This document shows, one piece after another, positions 1-11,898 of a DNA stretch of 64,000 nucleotides. A program made the position numbers and the translations under genes. Position 1 is the first letter of the stretch, and every line of letters starts with the position of its first letter. The notes under the pieces are model-generated. The model had not been told where the DNA came from. It made no database searches and worked only from the letters and a program-made list of their open reading frames with translations. The stretch is from Nitrosospira sp. Is2 (GTDB taxonomy: Bacteria > Pseudomonadota > Gammaproteobacteria > Burkholderiales > Nitrosomonadaceae): positions 3,286,001 to 3,350,000 of the forward strand of contig NZ_CP137134.1 in the NCBI RefSeq assembly GCF_033095785.1. The letters run 5' to 3'.

Positions 1-639
1 GCGCACGATCAGATTTGGGCCTTTTCTTCCGTCGGGCTGCCAGGCATAGTCGATCAGATAGTTGGCGTTAGCCTGGAGCGTAGCGGTAGTGCCGCAGGGA
101 ACCAGCCTGGGTGTCGGCAAACCTGCTGCGACGGAATCAAAGGCGCGAACGGTGAAGCCGCGAGTGCTTAGCGGAACGCCATCCGTGTGAAAAACCTGGC
201 CGCTGACGGTACAAAAATGTGTCTGGGCAACATCGGCGGAAAGCGTCACGGTCGCGATGGCTTCGATCTGTTTCCTGAGGTCGTCAGCCTGGCGCTGCTC
301 CAGTTTTTCGATCGTGAACCCCCGTTCCCAGAAGATATCCGCGAACTTATTGCGCCGATGCGGAAGGGGCACCACAAGCCCAAGTCCTAGCAGCGCGCGG
401 AGATCGCCATCGGTAACGCGAACACGAATAGTACTTTCCGAGGTAAGGTAAGTGAACCCGCCCTCTCTCGACAGCATTTCCTGTAGCGCCGCCACATCGT
501 CCGGGCTCAGTCTTTCTAGCAATATTCCATGCGCTAGAATGTGCTGCCGGAGATTTTTAATGCCTTTGATGATGTTCGGCAGTCGCGTGGCAAGGGCGAG
601 TTTCCCGTCCGGGTTTATGAATTGAATGGTGGCTCTCAT
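1..639 (-). CDS. Partial protein with carboxypeptidase-regulatory-like repeat (3' end outside window)
   Basis: The minus-strand frame is open from an ATG at 639 to the window edge, giving 213 codons with no stop. AAGGGA lies about 8 nt upstream of the start. Residues 1-140 are a mixed alpha/beta stretch I do not recognise. Residues from about 145 (CTVSGQVFHTDGVPL, then FTVRAFD and NYLIDYAW...NLIVR) look like a transthyretin/carboxypeptidase-regulatory beta-sandwich repeat. I associate this type with large Tc-toxin-A-like or other multi-repeat surface proteins. The downstream part is missing, so length and function cannot be judged. Confidence 0.6.
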   Translation of the reverse strand, partial: MRATIQFINPDGKLALATRLPNIIKGIKNLRQHILAHGILLERLSPDDVAALQEMLSREGGFTYLTSESTIRVRVTDGDLRALLGLGLVVPLPHRRNKFADIFWERGFTIEKLEQRQADDLRKQIEAIATVTLSADVAQTHFCTVSGQVFHTDGVPLSTRGFTVRAFDSVAAGLPTPRLVPCGTTATLQANANYLIDYAWQPDGRKGPNLIVR

Positions 640-1102
640 GTTGCGCTTCCCTTGTTACTGTACGGACAAATCATGCGTTTCTTGAGGTGTAACCCATCCG
701 ATACAATACAGCATAGTGGGTTGAGCGAGCATTGTTCCGCGCAAAAATCCGCGTTTTTTCATTTCCCTCCCGTCCAGTTGAAGAACTCAGGAGTCGCGGC
801 GAGTCCAGCAGAACCGGCACCCTTGACTCCCTTAACCATGTGCCAATGGAATTTCTCGTATCGTTTCGCTCTTGAAAGACAGGCGTCCCGAATGACCCGA
901 GTGGCAAGTGGGCGCGGGAAAACATCGTCTCGCCCGTATTCCATAAAGATAGCTGATGAGCATGGGATGTCAAGCGTGAAGGTGTATTGCGTCGGTGCGA
1001 ACCTCCGTTTTCCGGTGAAGGTTCCCCAGCACTTTTATGCCCATATTATTGCGGCCCATTCTTCTCGATTAGAATATGCGCCCTTTTTGTTACAGCTGGA
1101 CG
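640..1102. other. Intergenic stretch, no gene recognised
   Basis: This 463-base divergent spacer separates the partial gene at the left edge from hrpA. Short open frames exist on both strands (for example 759-944 minus), but none has a Shine-Dalgarno sequence or a product I recognise. Promoters for both flanking genes should lie here; I could not identify a convincing pair of hexamers. Confidence 0.4.
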
Positions 1103-5008
<3,906 letters not shown>

Positions 5009-5027
5009 TCGGATACATATTCTCCGC

Positions 5028-5969
5028 TTATTGCAGGGACTTGATCTCTTTCAACACTTCCGCCATGTCGCGTTCTATACGATAGTTGGCCACCAGCCGG
5101 GATTCGCCCGCAGCGGGTACCTCTACCGCATCCACGTCGGCGTTGGCGGTTTCAACGCAAACAAAGCGTTTGTAGTCGTCATCCTCCAGATCGCCCATTT
5201 CCGCAGAGATTTTCACCCACGGGTTCCACACCACCGCGGTTTTGCTGCCTCGCGCGGTAATGCGAATACGCCGGTTAAGGACAGCATCCTCGATGACCTG
5301 CTCGCGCTGTACGTTGCGATAGATGCGGTCGACTTCCCGATCGATCGTTATCGCGCCCGCCTGGGCTTTTACGATCCCGTTGTCGGTTTTATCGACGTAC
5401 TCGGCCCCTTGCATGCCGAATATCGCTATCTGGCTTATATCGCCGACCTTGAAATAAGTGTGCAACGCCTGTGTAATGGTAACCGCCTGTGCCGTTCTGT
5501 TACGCGTGACCAGTTCCAGGTTCAGCGACTCCCCGACGGTTATTTCCAACGAGAGGTCGAATAAATGCGGCCATATTGCGCTTGTCTCAGGGGATTCGGT
5601 CAGACCCAGCGTAACCTGGCAGTCGCCATCCGGATTTATCCCGGTTTTCGTGATATTCCAGAAACGGGTGCGGACAAACCCATGTGCTGGCCGGCCGCGC
5701 CGTTCAGGGTCCGGCCCAAACCACGGCCAGCAGATCGGCGCACCTCCCTTAATTCCTTTTCCCGACTGATAATAGGCCGCCTCGCTGAGAAACATCAGGT
5801 TATGCGGCTCATTCGCCGGGTGATAGGACAAAACCTGGCCTCCATATACCGAGATCACGGCACTGGCCCTTTCATTATCAACCCTGATAAAGGGAAACCC
5901 ACCCGCGCCTGCGATAAATTTGATGTGCTCAGCAATGCCAAAATCGCTGTTTAACTGTTCAATGTTCAT
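5028..5969 (-). CDS. D-hexose-6-phosphate mutarotase (aldose 1-epimerase family, YeaD-like)
   Basis: Galactose-mutarotase-like beta-sandwich enzyme, 313 aa, expected to interconvert alpha and beta anomers of hexose 6-phosphates such as glucose 6-phosphate in the cytoplasm. Family signatures are clear: VYGGQVLSYHP near the N terminus, GGAPICWPWFGPDP, then HGFVRTRFWNI carrying the catalytic His, LELVTRN in the middle, and a C-terminal VWNPWVKISAEMGDLEDDDYK...CVETAN block. The frame is open 72 codons further upstream, but that extension is not family-like. I chose MNIEQLNSDFG at 5969, preceded only by a weak GGACAG. Gene is monocistronic and convergent with hrpA. Confidence 0.9.
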   Translation of the reverse strand: MNIEQLNSDFGIAEHIKFIAGAGGFPFIRVDNERASAVISVYGGQVLSYHPANEPHNLMFLSEAAYYQSGKGIKGGAPICWPWFGPDPERRGRPAHGFVRTRFWNITKTGINPDGDCQVTLGLTESPETSAIWPHLFDLSLEITVGESLNLELVTRNRTAQAVTITQALHTYFKVGDISQIAIFGMQGAEYVDKTDNGIVKAQAGAITIDREVDRIYRNVQREQVIEDAVLNRRIRITARGSKTAVVWNPWVKISAEMGDLEDDDYKRFVCVETANADVDAVEVPAAGESRLVANYRIERDMAEVLKEIKSLQ

Positions 5970-6093
5970 ATTTTTCTGTCCGAGTTCTTTCCTGATCCTG
6001 ATACCTAAATCGCCTGTAAATCGCCTGTAAATCATCATAGCATGCCATATTACCCGCGGAAAAGCTCGGGGCCAAGCAGGGCAGCTGGTTTGT

Positions 6094-6546
6094 TCAGCGG
6101 AGCAGAACCAGTCTGGGTATGGCGTCAGTGCCCGCCCATACGACTGCATTCTGGTCAAACTCCCGGCCCAGCATTTTCGATGCATCGAGTTCTAGCCCGA
6201 GCACGAGGAAACTCTTCTCCTCAGTCCATATTCCACGCGGGTCGCACCCCATTCCAGCAATAACCCGGTCTTCGCCGCCGGGCAGGTGCCGTAGCCGGTC
6301 TAAAAGGCGCGCGCTGGCCGCCAGATTTGCATCAGAGCCTTGAGCCTCTCCCCAAGGGTTGAAAGCGGTGACAAACGCAGCGCATTGGTGACCTGAAGAG
6401 GCAAAAAGCCGCGATAGCGGTTCAGAATACCGGTCAATGCGCAAGACGAAGGGCTTGCCACTGCTTTCCACCCGGTAGTTGGCCGAACGATAGGCAGCGA
6501 TGACCTGGTCAGAAATTGGGGATTGCGGCAAGTTATACCTCAGCAT
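6094..6546 (-). CDS. DUF3293 domain-containing protein
   Basis: A 150-aa cytoplasmic protein with no signal peptide or membrane segment. The blocks CAAFVTAFNPWGEAQGSD...N and the C-terminal EKSFLVLGLELDASKMLGREFDQNAVVWAG are typical of DUF3293, a small family of unknown function in proteobacteria. It ends about 125 bases upstream of the mutarotase start on the same strand. The Shine-Dalgarno is weak (TGAG close to the ATG). No functional inference is justified. Confidence 0.8.
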   Translation of the reverse strand: MLRYNLPQSPISDQVIAAYRSANYRVESSGKPFVLRIDRYSEPLSRLFASSGHQCAAFVTAFNPWGEAQGSDANLAASARLLDRLRHLPGGEDRVIAGMGCDPRGIWTEEKSFLVLGLELDASKMLGREFDQNAVVWAGTDAIPRLVLLR

Positions 6547-6881
6547 TGCTCAGACATTGGATATGCGGCCAACGCAAGCGTATCCCGCAACCGGCTTGCA
6601 TGCGCACAAAATCAATGCCAAGTTCATGAAAAATAACCAGAGTCGTGAGAGCCTGTACCTTGGTCCAATTTTCAAAGCTGCCGCAATCCGTAAGATAGCA
6701 CCGAGGGCTCATCCCGGGTCCCGCTGAGCGCGGTTCGCGCCCCGAATGCACCAGCCTTGCAGAAAACCCCGTGTTTCATTGCGAATAATAGAGGCGTATT
6801 CCGTCTTCTATTCTGCATGCCGTCGTTCATTTCACCCGGATAGCATTGCGCGGACGGTCCAGCGATTGACACAGGAGAACC
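6547..6881. other. Spacer upstream of the csy operon
   Basis: This 335-base divergent spacer must hold the csy promoter. I could not pick out a convincing -35/-10 pair. It shows no cas1 or cas2-3 remnant that I can read in any frame. Small open frames here have no support. Confidence 0.4.
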
Positions 6882-8276
6882 ATGATACAGCCGGTTAAAG
6901 ACTCGGTGCTTGCAAAGAGTAGCGTCGTTCCGACAGACGCGCGCAGCGCACGTTTCGAAGCTGCCATTCGTGGGTTCCTGCACAAACGCCTTCAATTAAA
7001 ACTGGACGTTCTTCAGAAACAACGGGCCAAACTCAAGGATAGTCAGGCGGATAAAGTACGCGAGATCGAGCACAAGCGCAAAAAAGAGATAGCACGACAT
7101 CAGTTGGAAGAATGGATCGCCGATGCTGCCCGGCGGGCATCGCGAATCGAGCAGGCGACACACATACTGAAGTTGACGCACCCCCAGGCGAAAGGCTCGA
7201 ATTTGCTGGCCCTGGGTAACAAGGCCATCGGCGAAACCTATGTCGGCACCCACACTATTGGAAGGGATGACCTCAGGCTCGATGTGATCGGTGACGCGGC
7301 GGCGCTTGATGTCGCCGCATTTTTGCGCGTGCGCGTCGATGGCAAGTCGCTTCTGGATTATGCGAACAGCCAAGACCCGGCTTTAGCCGCTGCGTTTTGT
7401 GAAGACAGGCCACAGGCGGAAAAGTGGATGGAGGCCTTTGGCAGATTGGCACAACCGAGAGGCCCACTTTCATCCCATAAGTTCGCCAAACAGGTTTATT
7501 GGCCGGTCACTGATGGCAGCAAAGCGAAATACCACCTTTTAGCACCGCTATTTTCCACTTCGATTGCCCATTATGTGTGGAAAATAATAGAAGAGGATCG
7601 TTTCTCGGTTGACGCGCAAAATGCTCGCGCCGCGCGAAGAGCGGGAGCGGCCTATCCTCACGGTTATCGGACTTACCCTGACCTTGCGATACAACGGGTG
7701 GGCGGTGCGAATCCGCAGAATGCCGGTCAGCTCAATCTGGAGCGTAATGGCAAAAACTATCTTCTCCCGTCTTTACCGCCAACGTGGCGTTCCGAGCGCG
7801 CACACCCTCCCTTGCATGTGAATAGCATATTCGACCATTTGTTTAGCAATCGAAACCGGGTGCGCCGGGCGTTAAGGGCAGTACATCAGCTTGGAGATGG
7901 AGGCGTCGCTGCTGACAGCGGCCCGGCCGGCCACATAAGAATTGGAGTCGCGCGGGAGTTGCGCGATGAACTGTTGCAATTTGCGGCGGAATTGCACGAG
8001 TTGAAGGCGGGCTGGACCCTGGACCCCGACTGTCAGCTGAATTCCGAGGAGCAGTGCTGGCTGGACCCGCGGCGGGCGGCGCAAGACGAAAGCTTTGCCG
8101 CCTTGTGCCGTGCCAACGGGTGGCAGGACACCATATGCGCCCGATACGCGAATTGGCTGAACGTTCGTCTTGGTATACCCGCCGCACTTCGAAATCAAAC
8201 AGAAGCCGCGCATTGGGCTTCTTTCCTTGACAAGGAATTGCATATGACGCGCATCGAACTGAGTTGCCATGACTAA
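6882..8276 (+). CDS. csy1: Type I-F CRISPR Cascade large subunit Csy1 (Cas8f)
   Basis: Large subunit of the type I-F surveillance complex, which with Csy2 caps the 5' end of the crRNA and takes part in PAM reading. 464 aa, slightly longer than the Pseudomonas protein (about 434). The family hallmark GGANPQNAGQLNLERNGKNY followed by LLPSLPP is present at roughly residues 273-300, and PVTDGSKAKYHLLAPLFSTS is also typical. The start has a strong AGGAGA seven bases upstream. The N terminus (about residues 25-85) is a long basic coiled helix. It is the first gene of a four-gene operon and overlaps csy2 by 8 bases. No frameshift or stop is seen, so the gene appears functional. Confidence 0.95.
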   Translation: MIQPVKDSVLAKSSVVPTDARSARFEAAIRGFLHKRLQLKLDVLQKQRAKLKDSQADKVREIEHKRKKEIARHQLEEWIADAARRASRIEQATHILKLTHPQAKGSNLLALGNKAIGETYVGTHTIGRDDLRLDVIGDAAALDVAAFLRVRVDGKSLLDYANSQDPALAAAFCEDRPQAEKWMEAFGRLAQPRGPLSSHKFAKQVYWPVTDGSKAKYHLLAPLFSTSIAHYVWKIIEEDRFSVDAQNARAARRAGAAYPHGYRTYPDLAIQRVGGANPQNAGQLNLERNGKNYLLPSLPPTWRSERAHPPLHVNSIFDHLFSNRNRVRRALRAVHQLGDGGVAADSGPAGHIRIGVARELRDELLQFAAELHELKAGWTLDPDCQLNSEEQCWLDPRRAAQDESFAALCRANGWQDTICARYANWLNVRLGIPAALRNQTEAAHWASFLDKELHMTRIELSCHD

Positions 8277-9297
8277 CCTTGTGAAGAAGGCCGCTGCCCT
8301 CGTGCTTTTGCCGAATCTTTGCGTGCAGAATGCGAATGCCATTTCCGGCCCGCTCAGCTGGGGCTTCCCCTCTCCCACCGCCTTTACCGGCTTCGTTCAT
8401 GCGTTGCAGCGGAAAGCGATGGAGGGGGGGTTGTCCCCCTCTTTCCAAAAAGGATTTGGGGGGGTTGGGATCGTTTGTCACGATTTTCAGCCTCAAGTGT
8501 CCTGGTCGTCCGGGGACCGTGCGCATGTGTTTCACCTTACGCGCAACCCGGGGGAAAAAGACGGTCGCGCACCCGCCATGGTGGAGGAAGGTCGTGCCCA
8601 CATGGAAGTCAGTCTGGTTATCGCGGTGAAGGACGCGCTCTCACCCAGCGAGGGGGAGAGATTCGCCGAGGATATTTTTGGCATGGCGCAGGGCATGCGC
8701 ATCGCCGGGGGTAGCCTGTTGCCGCCGCGGATCGCCGAGCGGCCGGCCGTGCAGCGATGGTGGCCGCTTGGAGAAGGCCCGGAAGGACAGCTCGAAGTGA
8801 TGCGTGACCTGCGCCGCAAACTGATCCCCGGCTTCGCCCTGGTGCAACGCAACGATTTGCTGATCGACCATCTGACTGAAATGAGAGCCCGGCAGAATGG
8901 GAGCGGAGCGGTGCCCAATATGCTCGACGCGTTACTTGATTTCTCGCGCCTGAATATTGAACCCGGCCTGCCCCGCTCCGATTCCCCCGATGAGGTGCGG
9001 TGGGACGTACACAGAAAACCTGGATGGCTGGTTCCCCTGCCTATTGGCTACAGCGTTTTGTCCTCTCTTTATTCTGGCGGGGAAGTGCAAAACACCCGGG
9101 ACCGAACCACACCATTCGGCTTCGCGGAAAGCCTTTATTCGCTGGGCGAATGGATCAGCCCGAATCGGGTGGAGAATCTGGATCAACTGCTCTGGTACAC
9201 CGAATCCCAACCAGAAAATGGAATTTATTGCTGCATTAATCGTTATTCCAGCTATCTCGACACGCAGATGGACAAAGGGGCGAATAAATGGCGCTGA
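8269..9297 (+). CDS. csy2: Type I-F CRISPR Cascade subunit Csy2 (Cas5f)
   Basis: Cas5-type RAMP subunit of the I-F complex, pairing with Csy1 at the crRNA 5' handle. 342 aa, usual length. Typical blocks: LLPNLCVQNANAISGPL, WGFPSPTAFTGFVHALQRK, GVGIVCHDF, VFHLTRNP, VEEGRAHMEVSL, LIPGFALVQR, KPGWLVPLPIGY and LGEWISPNRV. A short glycine/proline-rich stretch between ALQRK and GVGIVCH is encoded by a C-run/G-run palindrome (8421-8464) and differs from the Pseudomonas loop; the frame is kept. The gene overlaps csy1 by 8 and csy3 by 10 bases, which suggests translational coupling. Confidence 0.94.
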   Translation: MTNLVKKAAALVLLPNLCVQNANAISGPLSWGFPSPTAFTGFVHALQRKAMEGGLSPSFQKGFGGVGIVCHDFQPQVSWSSGDRAHVFHLTRNPGEKDGRAPAMVEEGRAHMEVSLVIAVKDALSPSEGERFAEDIFGMAQGMRIAGGSLLPPRIAERPAVQRWWPLGEGPEGQLEVMRDLRRKLIPGFALVQRNDLLIDHLTEMRARQNGSGAVPNMLDALLDFSRLNIEPGLPRSDSPDEVRWDVHRKPGWLVPLPIGYSVLSSLYSGGEVQNTRDRTTPFGFAESLYSLGEWISPNRVENLDQLLWYTESQPENGIYCCINRYSSYLDTQMDKGANKWR

Positions 9298-10322
9298 AAA
9301 CCGCCTCCGTACTGGCTTTCGAACGCAAACTGGACCCTTCCGACGCGCTATTTTCCTCCGGACAGTGGAGCGACCGGGACCACGGCGAGTCATGGCCCGC
9401 TGTGATAGTCCGGGAAAAATCCGTTCGCGGCACCATTTCCCATCGATTTTCCGCAAAGGATCAGGACCCGGCAAAGCTGGATGACTCGATTCAATCTCCC
9501 AATCTCCAGGCGGTGGATGTCGCCACCCTGCCCTATGTGCACGATACGTTGCGAGTGCGCTTCACACTGCGCGTTCTCGATGGAGCGGGCGTTCCAGCCG
9601 CCTGCAACAGTGTTGATTATCAGGCGAGGCTCAACGCTATCGTCGAGCATTATGCGAGCAAAGTGGGTTTTGCCGTACTCGCCCGACGCTATGCGCATAA
9701 CCTTGCGAATGGGCGTTTCCTATGGCGCAACCGGGTGGGAGCTGAACAGGTGGAGGTACGTGCCCGGTACTTAATCCACGACGACAAAGCGAGCCCGTGC
9801 TGGACATTTAACAGCCATAATTTCTCCCTGAGAAATTTTGATGAGCCTGCGCCGGCGGCACCCGCGCTGCAAGAACTGGCACAAGTGATCGAGCAGGGGC
9901 TTTCCGGCAGCGCTGTACTGCTCGAGGTGGTTGCCTACGCCCGTGTTGGTGACGGCCAGGAAGTTTATCCGTCGCAGGAGTTAATCCTCGATCGCGGGAA
10001 TAAGAAGGGCAGGAAAAGTAAAACGCTTTATTCCCTGGGATCGGTGGCTGCTCTCCACAGCCAGAAAATCGGCAACGCGCTGCGTACTATCGATACCTGG
10101 TATCCCGACGATGGCGCCTCTCCGATGGGTCCCATCGCTATCGAGCCTTACGGCTCGGTTACCACTCAGGGGAAGGCATATCGGCAACCGCGAATGAAAG
10201 CCGATTTCTACACCTTGTTGAGCGAGTGGGTGCTGAACGGGCGGCCGCCTAGCGAGGAAAACCAGCATTTCGTAATGGCGATGCTTATCCGCGGGGGCGT
10301 ATTTGGCGAAAAGGATTCATGA
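9288..10322 (+). CDS. csy3: Type I-F CRISPR Cascade backbone subunit Csy3 (Cas7f)
   Basis: Cas7-type backbone protein; six copies line the crRNA in I-F complexes. 344 aa, normal length. Strong family blocks: TASVLAFERKLDPSDALF at the N terminus, WPAVIVREKSVRGTISHR, DDSIQSPNLQAVDVATLP, FAVLARRYAHNLANGRFLWR, then EVYPSQELILDRGNKKG, SQKIGNALRTIDTWYPDD and LIRGGVFGE at the C terminus. It overlaps csy2 by 10 bases and csy4 by the ATGA tetranucleotide. All conserved blocks are intact, so crRNA binding is expected to be possible. Confidence 0.96.
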   Translation: MALKTASVLAFERKLDPSDALFSSGQWSDRDHGESWPAVIVREKSVRGTISHRFSAKDQDPAKLDDSIQSPNLQAVDVATLPYVHDTLRVRFTLRVLDGAGVPAACNSVDYQARLNAIVEHYASKVGFAVLARRYAHNLANGRFLWRNRVGAEQVEVRARYLIHDDKASPCWTFNSHNFSLRNFDEPAPAAPALQELAQVIEQGLSGSAVLLEVVAYARVGDGQEVYPSQELILDRGNKKGRKSKTLYSLGSVAALHSQKIGNALRTIDTWYPDDGASPMGPIAIEPYGSVTTQGKAYRQPRMKADFYTLLSEWVLNGRPPSEENQHFVMAMLIRGGVFGEKDS

Positions 10323-10882
10323 ATACCTATTTTGATATACGGCTGCTGCCTGACCCGGATTTTTCATCAACCATACTGATGAATTCGCTCTTCAACAGGG
10401 TACATCAGGCGCTCGCAGCGCATTGCGCTGAAAATATCGGGATCAGTTTTCCGGACTGGGAACAGAATGGGGTTACGCTTGGGGCGCGGTTGCGCCTGCA
10501 CGGCAAAGGTGGCGATCTGGAAAAAATAATACAGCCGGGCTGGGTGGCCGGGTTGCAGGATCACGCGACGTTCGGTGAGATCGCGCAGGTGCCAACTCAT
10601 GCCGGGCACCGCGTGGTGCGTCGGGTCCAAGCAAAAAGCAGTCCTGAACGTGAGCGCCGGAGATTGATGCTTCGAAAAAATATCAGCGCCGAGGCCGCGC
10701 GACAGATTATTCCCGACAGCGCCGCAAAACGGCTAAGCTTGCCTTATCTTGTCCTGACCAGCCGGAGTACAGGGCAAAAGTTTCGGCTCTTTGTTGAACA
10801 TCTGCCGCTGCAGGAACACGCTGTGGAGGGGCGATTTGGCACTTATGGACTTAGCCCGACAGCGACCGTGCCCTGGTTCTAG
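10319..10882 (+). CDS. csy4: Type I-F crRNA endoribonuclease Csy4 (Cas6f)
   Basis: Cas6f cuts pre-crRNA at the base of the repeat hairpin and stays bound to the 3' handle. 187 aa, as in Pseudomonas. The catalytic His is at position 29 (NRVHQAL), aligned with His29 of P. aeruginosa Csy4, and the second active-site segment S-x-STGQKFRLF is present. The arginine-rich recognition helix reads RVQAKSSPERERRRLMLRK. The C terminus PWF matches the family. Its start overlaps the csy3 stop (ATGA). The repeats 100 bases downstream carry the CTGCC/GGCAG hairpin this enzyme should recognise. Confidence 0.95.
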   Translation: MNTYFDIRLLPDPDFSSTILMNSLFNRVHQALAAHCAENIGISFPDWEQNGVTLGARLRLHGKGGDLEKIIQPGWVAGLQDHATFGEIAQVPTHAGHRVVRRVQAKSSPERERRRLMLRKNISAEAARQIIPDSAAKRLSLPYLVLTSRSTGQKFRLFVEHLPLQEHAVEGRFGTYGLSPTATVPWF

Positions 10883-10979
10883 TACAACGAGAGGGAGAGG
10901 AATCGGCCTCGCTTCGGTGTCGGCAGATGGGCGATCAAGCAGCCAGCAATCGCTGGCAAAACGATGAGTGCATGGCGTG

Positions 10980-11065
10980 AATCACTGCCGGAGAGGCAGT
11001 TCAGAAATTAAGGAAATTGATGACAAGCTGGACACTCGTTCACTGCCGGAAAGGCAGCCCAGTCA
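10980..11065 (+). CRISPR. Minimal type I-F CRISPR array: two degenerate repeats, one spacer
   Basis: Two 28-nt repeats lie 98 bases after csy4: 10980-11007 and 11038-11065. Both contain CACTGCCGGA and the hairpin CTGCC-N5-GGCAG typical of I-F repeats. Repeat 1 departs from the usual GTT start (AAT) and ends GTTCAGAAA; repeat 2 starts GTTCACTGCC but its end (CCCAGTCA) is degenerate, as in terminal repeats. The period is 58 bases, so the spacer (11008-11037) is 30 nt rather than the usual 32. Upstream, at 10942-10957, GCCAGC-AATC-GCTGGC forms a perfect hairpin between csy4 and the array. No further repeats were found on either side. Confidence 0.75.
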
Positions 11066-11159
11066 GATCATTTCGAGAAATCAGCACTTTTGAACCGAAA
11101 AGTTCGCATTGACTCCATCTTATTCCCATCTGATATATTATTAGAGAGTAATCAACGAG

Positions 11160-11534
11160 TTAGATAACATTGTTCGGGCTCTGTATCAAGCAGTCGCTCA
11201 CGTTGCTCTCCGGGTCATGCTTGGCGCCCCAGCGTAACAACTCCAGAATTGCCGGCGACAGATCCAACCCCTTGTCGGTCAGGGTATAAATGATCCTGCG
11301 TGCGTTGCCCGGATCGCGCTGCCGCAAAACGATTTTGCACTCTTCCAGTTTCTTCAACCGGTCCGAAAGTATATTGGATGCGATCTTCTCCGGCGACTCC
11401 AGGAAATCCTGGAAGTATTGCTTTCGCATGAACAGGATGTCCCGGATGACAAGCAGCGTCCACTTGTCGCCCAATATATCGAGCGCGCAGCTAACGGGGC
11501 AGGAGGAGCGCTTGGTCTGGTCTGGTTTACCCAC
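11160..11534 (-). CDS. HxlR-family transcriptional regulator
   Basis: Winged-helix DNA-binding protein of the HxlR/MarR-like group. Signatures: CPVSCALDILGDKWTLLVIRD, then ILSDRLKKLEECKIVLRQ and IIYTLTDKGLDLSPAILELLRW. The N-terminal Cys is the position used for redox or electrophile sensing in some members. The open frame starts at a TTG (11570), but the perfect TATAAT at 11583-11578 would put the transcript start at about 11571. I therefore chose the GTG at 11534, which has GAGG five bases upstream, giving 124 aa. Two TTGCA-N3-TGCAA palindromes flank the -10 box and probably mediate autoregulation. A divergent transcript may also be controlled. Confidence 0.85.
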   Translation of the reverse strand: MGKPDQTKRSSCPVSCALDILGDKWTLLVIRDILFMRKQYFQDFLESPEKIASNILSDRLKKLEECKIVLRQRDPGNARRIIYTLTDKGLDLSPAILELLRWGAKHDPESNVSDCLIQSPNNVI

Positions 11535-11557
11535 GTTACCTCGGCGTATTATTTTGG

Positions 11558-11597
11558 TTGCAACGTGCAATTAATAGATTATACTTGCATTATGCAA
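11558..11597 (-). promoter_or_regulatory. Promoter and paired operators of the HxlR gene
   Basis: Two inverted repeats TTGCA-N3-TGCAA lie at 11558-11570 and 11585-11597, 27 bases centre to centre. Between them, on the minus strand, is a perfect -10 hexamer TATAAT (11583-11578). No clear -35 box is visible. The arrangement is what an autoregulating dimeric winged-helix repressor would give; binding by the adjacent HxlR protein is inferred. Confidence 0.6.
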
Positions 11598-11898
11598 CGA
11601 TAAACGAGGAGAGTAAACTCTTCGCCCTCAGCTGTTGCTCAAGGTTATTTTCACACAGCGTTGTTTTCACACAGAGCATTTTCGCTGCAGCTTCCATGGA
11701 GGAAACGCGAAGCGGTCAGTGGTGTAGAAAATTCATCCCACATTTCTCTTTACCCGTGTCTTTATTGAGGAGACGTTATGGCACTGCTGGTGTTAAAGTT
11801 CGCAGTTCGTTCCATGACCAGCGACCCCTCATGGAGCATAGTTAAAGCATGAGTTCGAGGCACGGCGTTAAGGAAAATCAATCGAGAGGAGTAAACGA
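11598..11898. other. Spacer upstream of the membrane-anchored protein gene
   Basis: About 300 bases with no supported gene. A weak open frame (11558-11845, plus) starts inside the HxlR operator region and has no recognisable product. AGAGGAG directly before 11899 is the Shine-Dalgarno of the next gene. Confidence 0.4.

Noticed and set aside
6882..10882. Tn7-like CRISPR-associated transposon (I-F3)
   Set aside because: Cas8 and Cas5 are separate genes and no tnsA, tnsB, tnsC or tniQ gene is present in the window.
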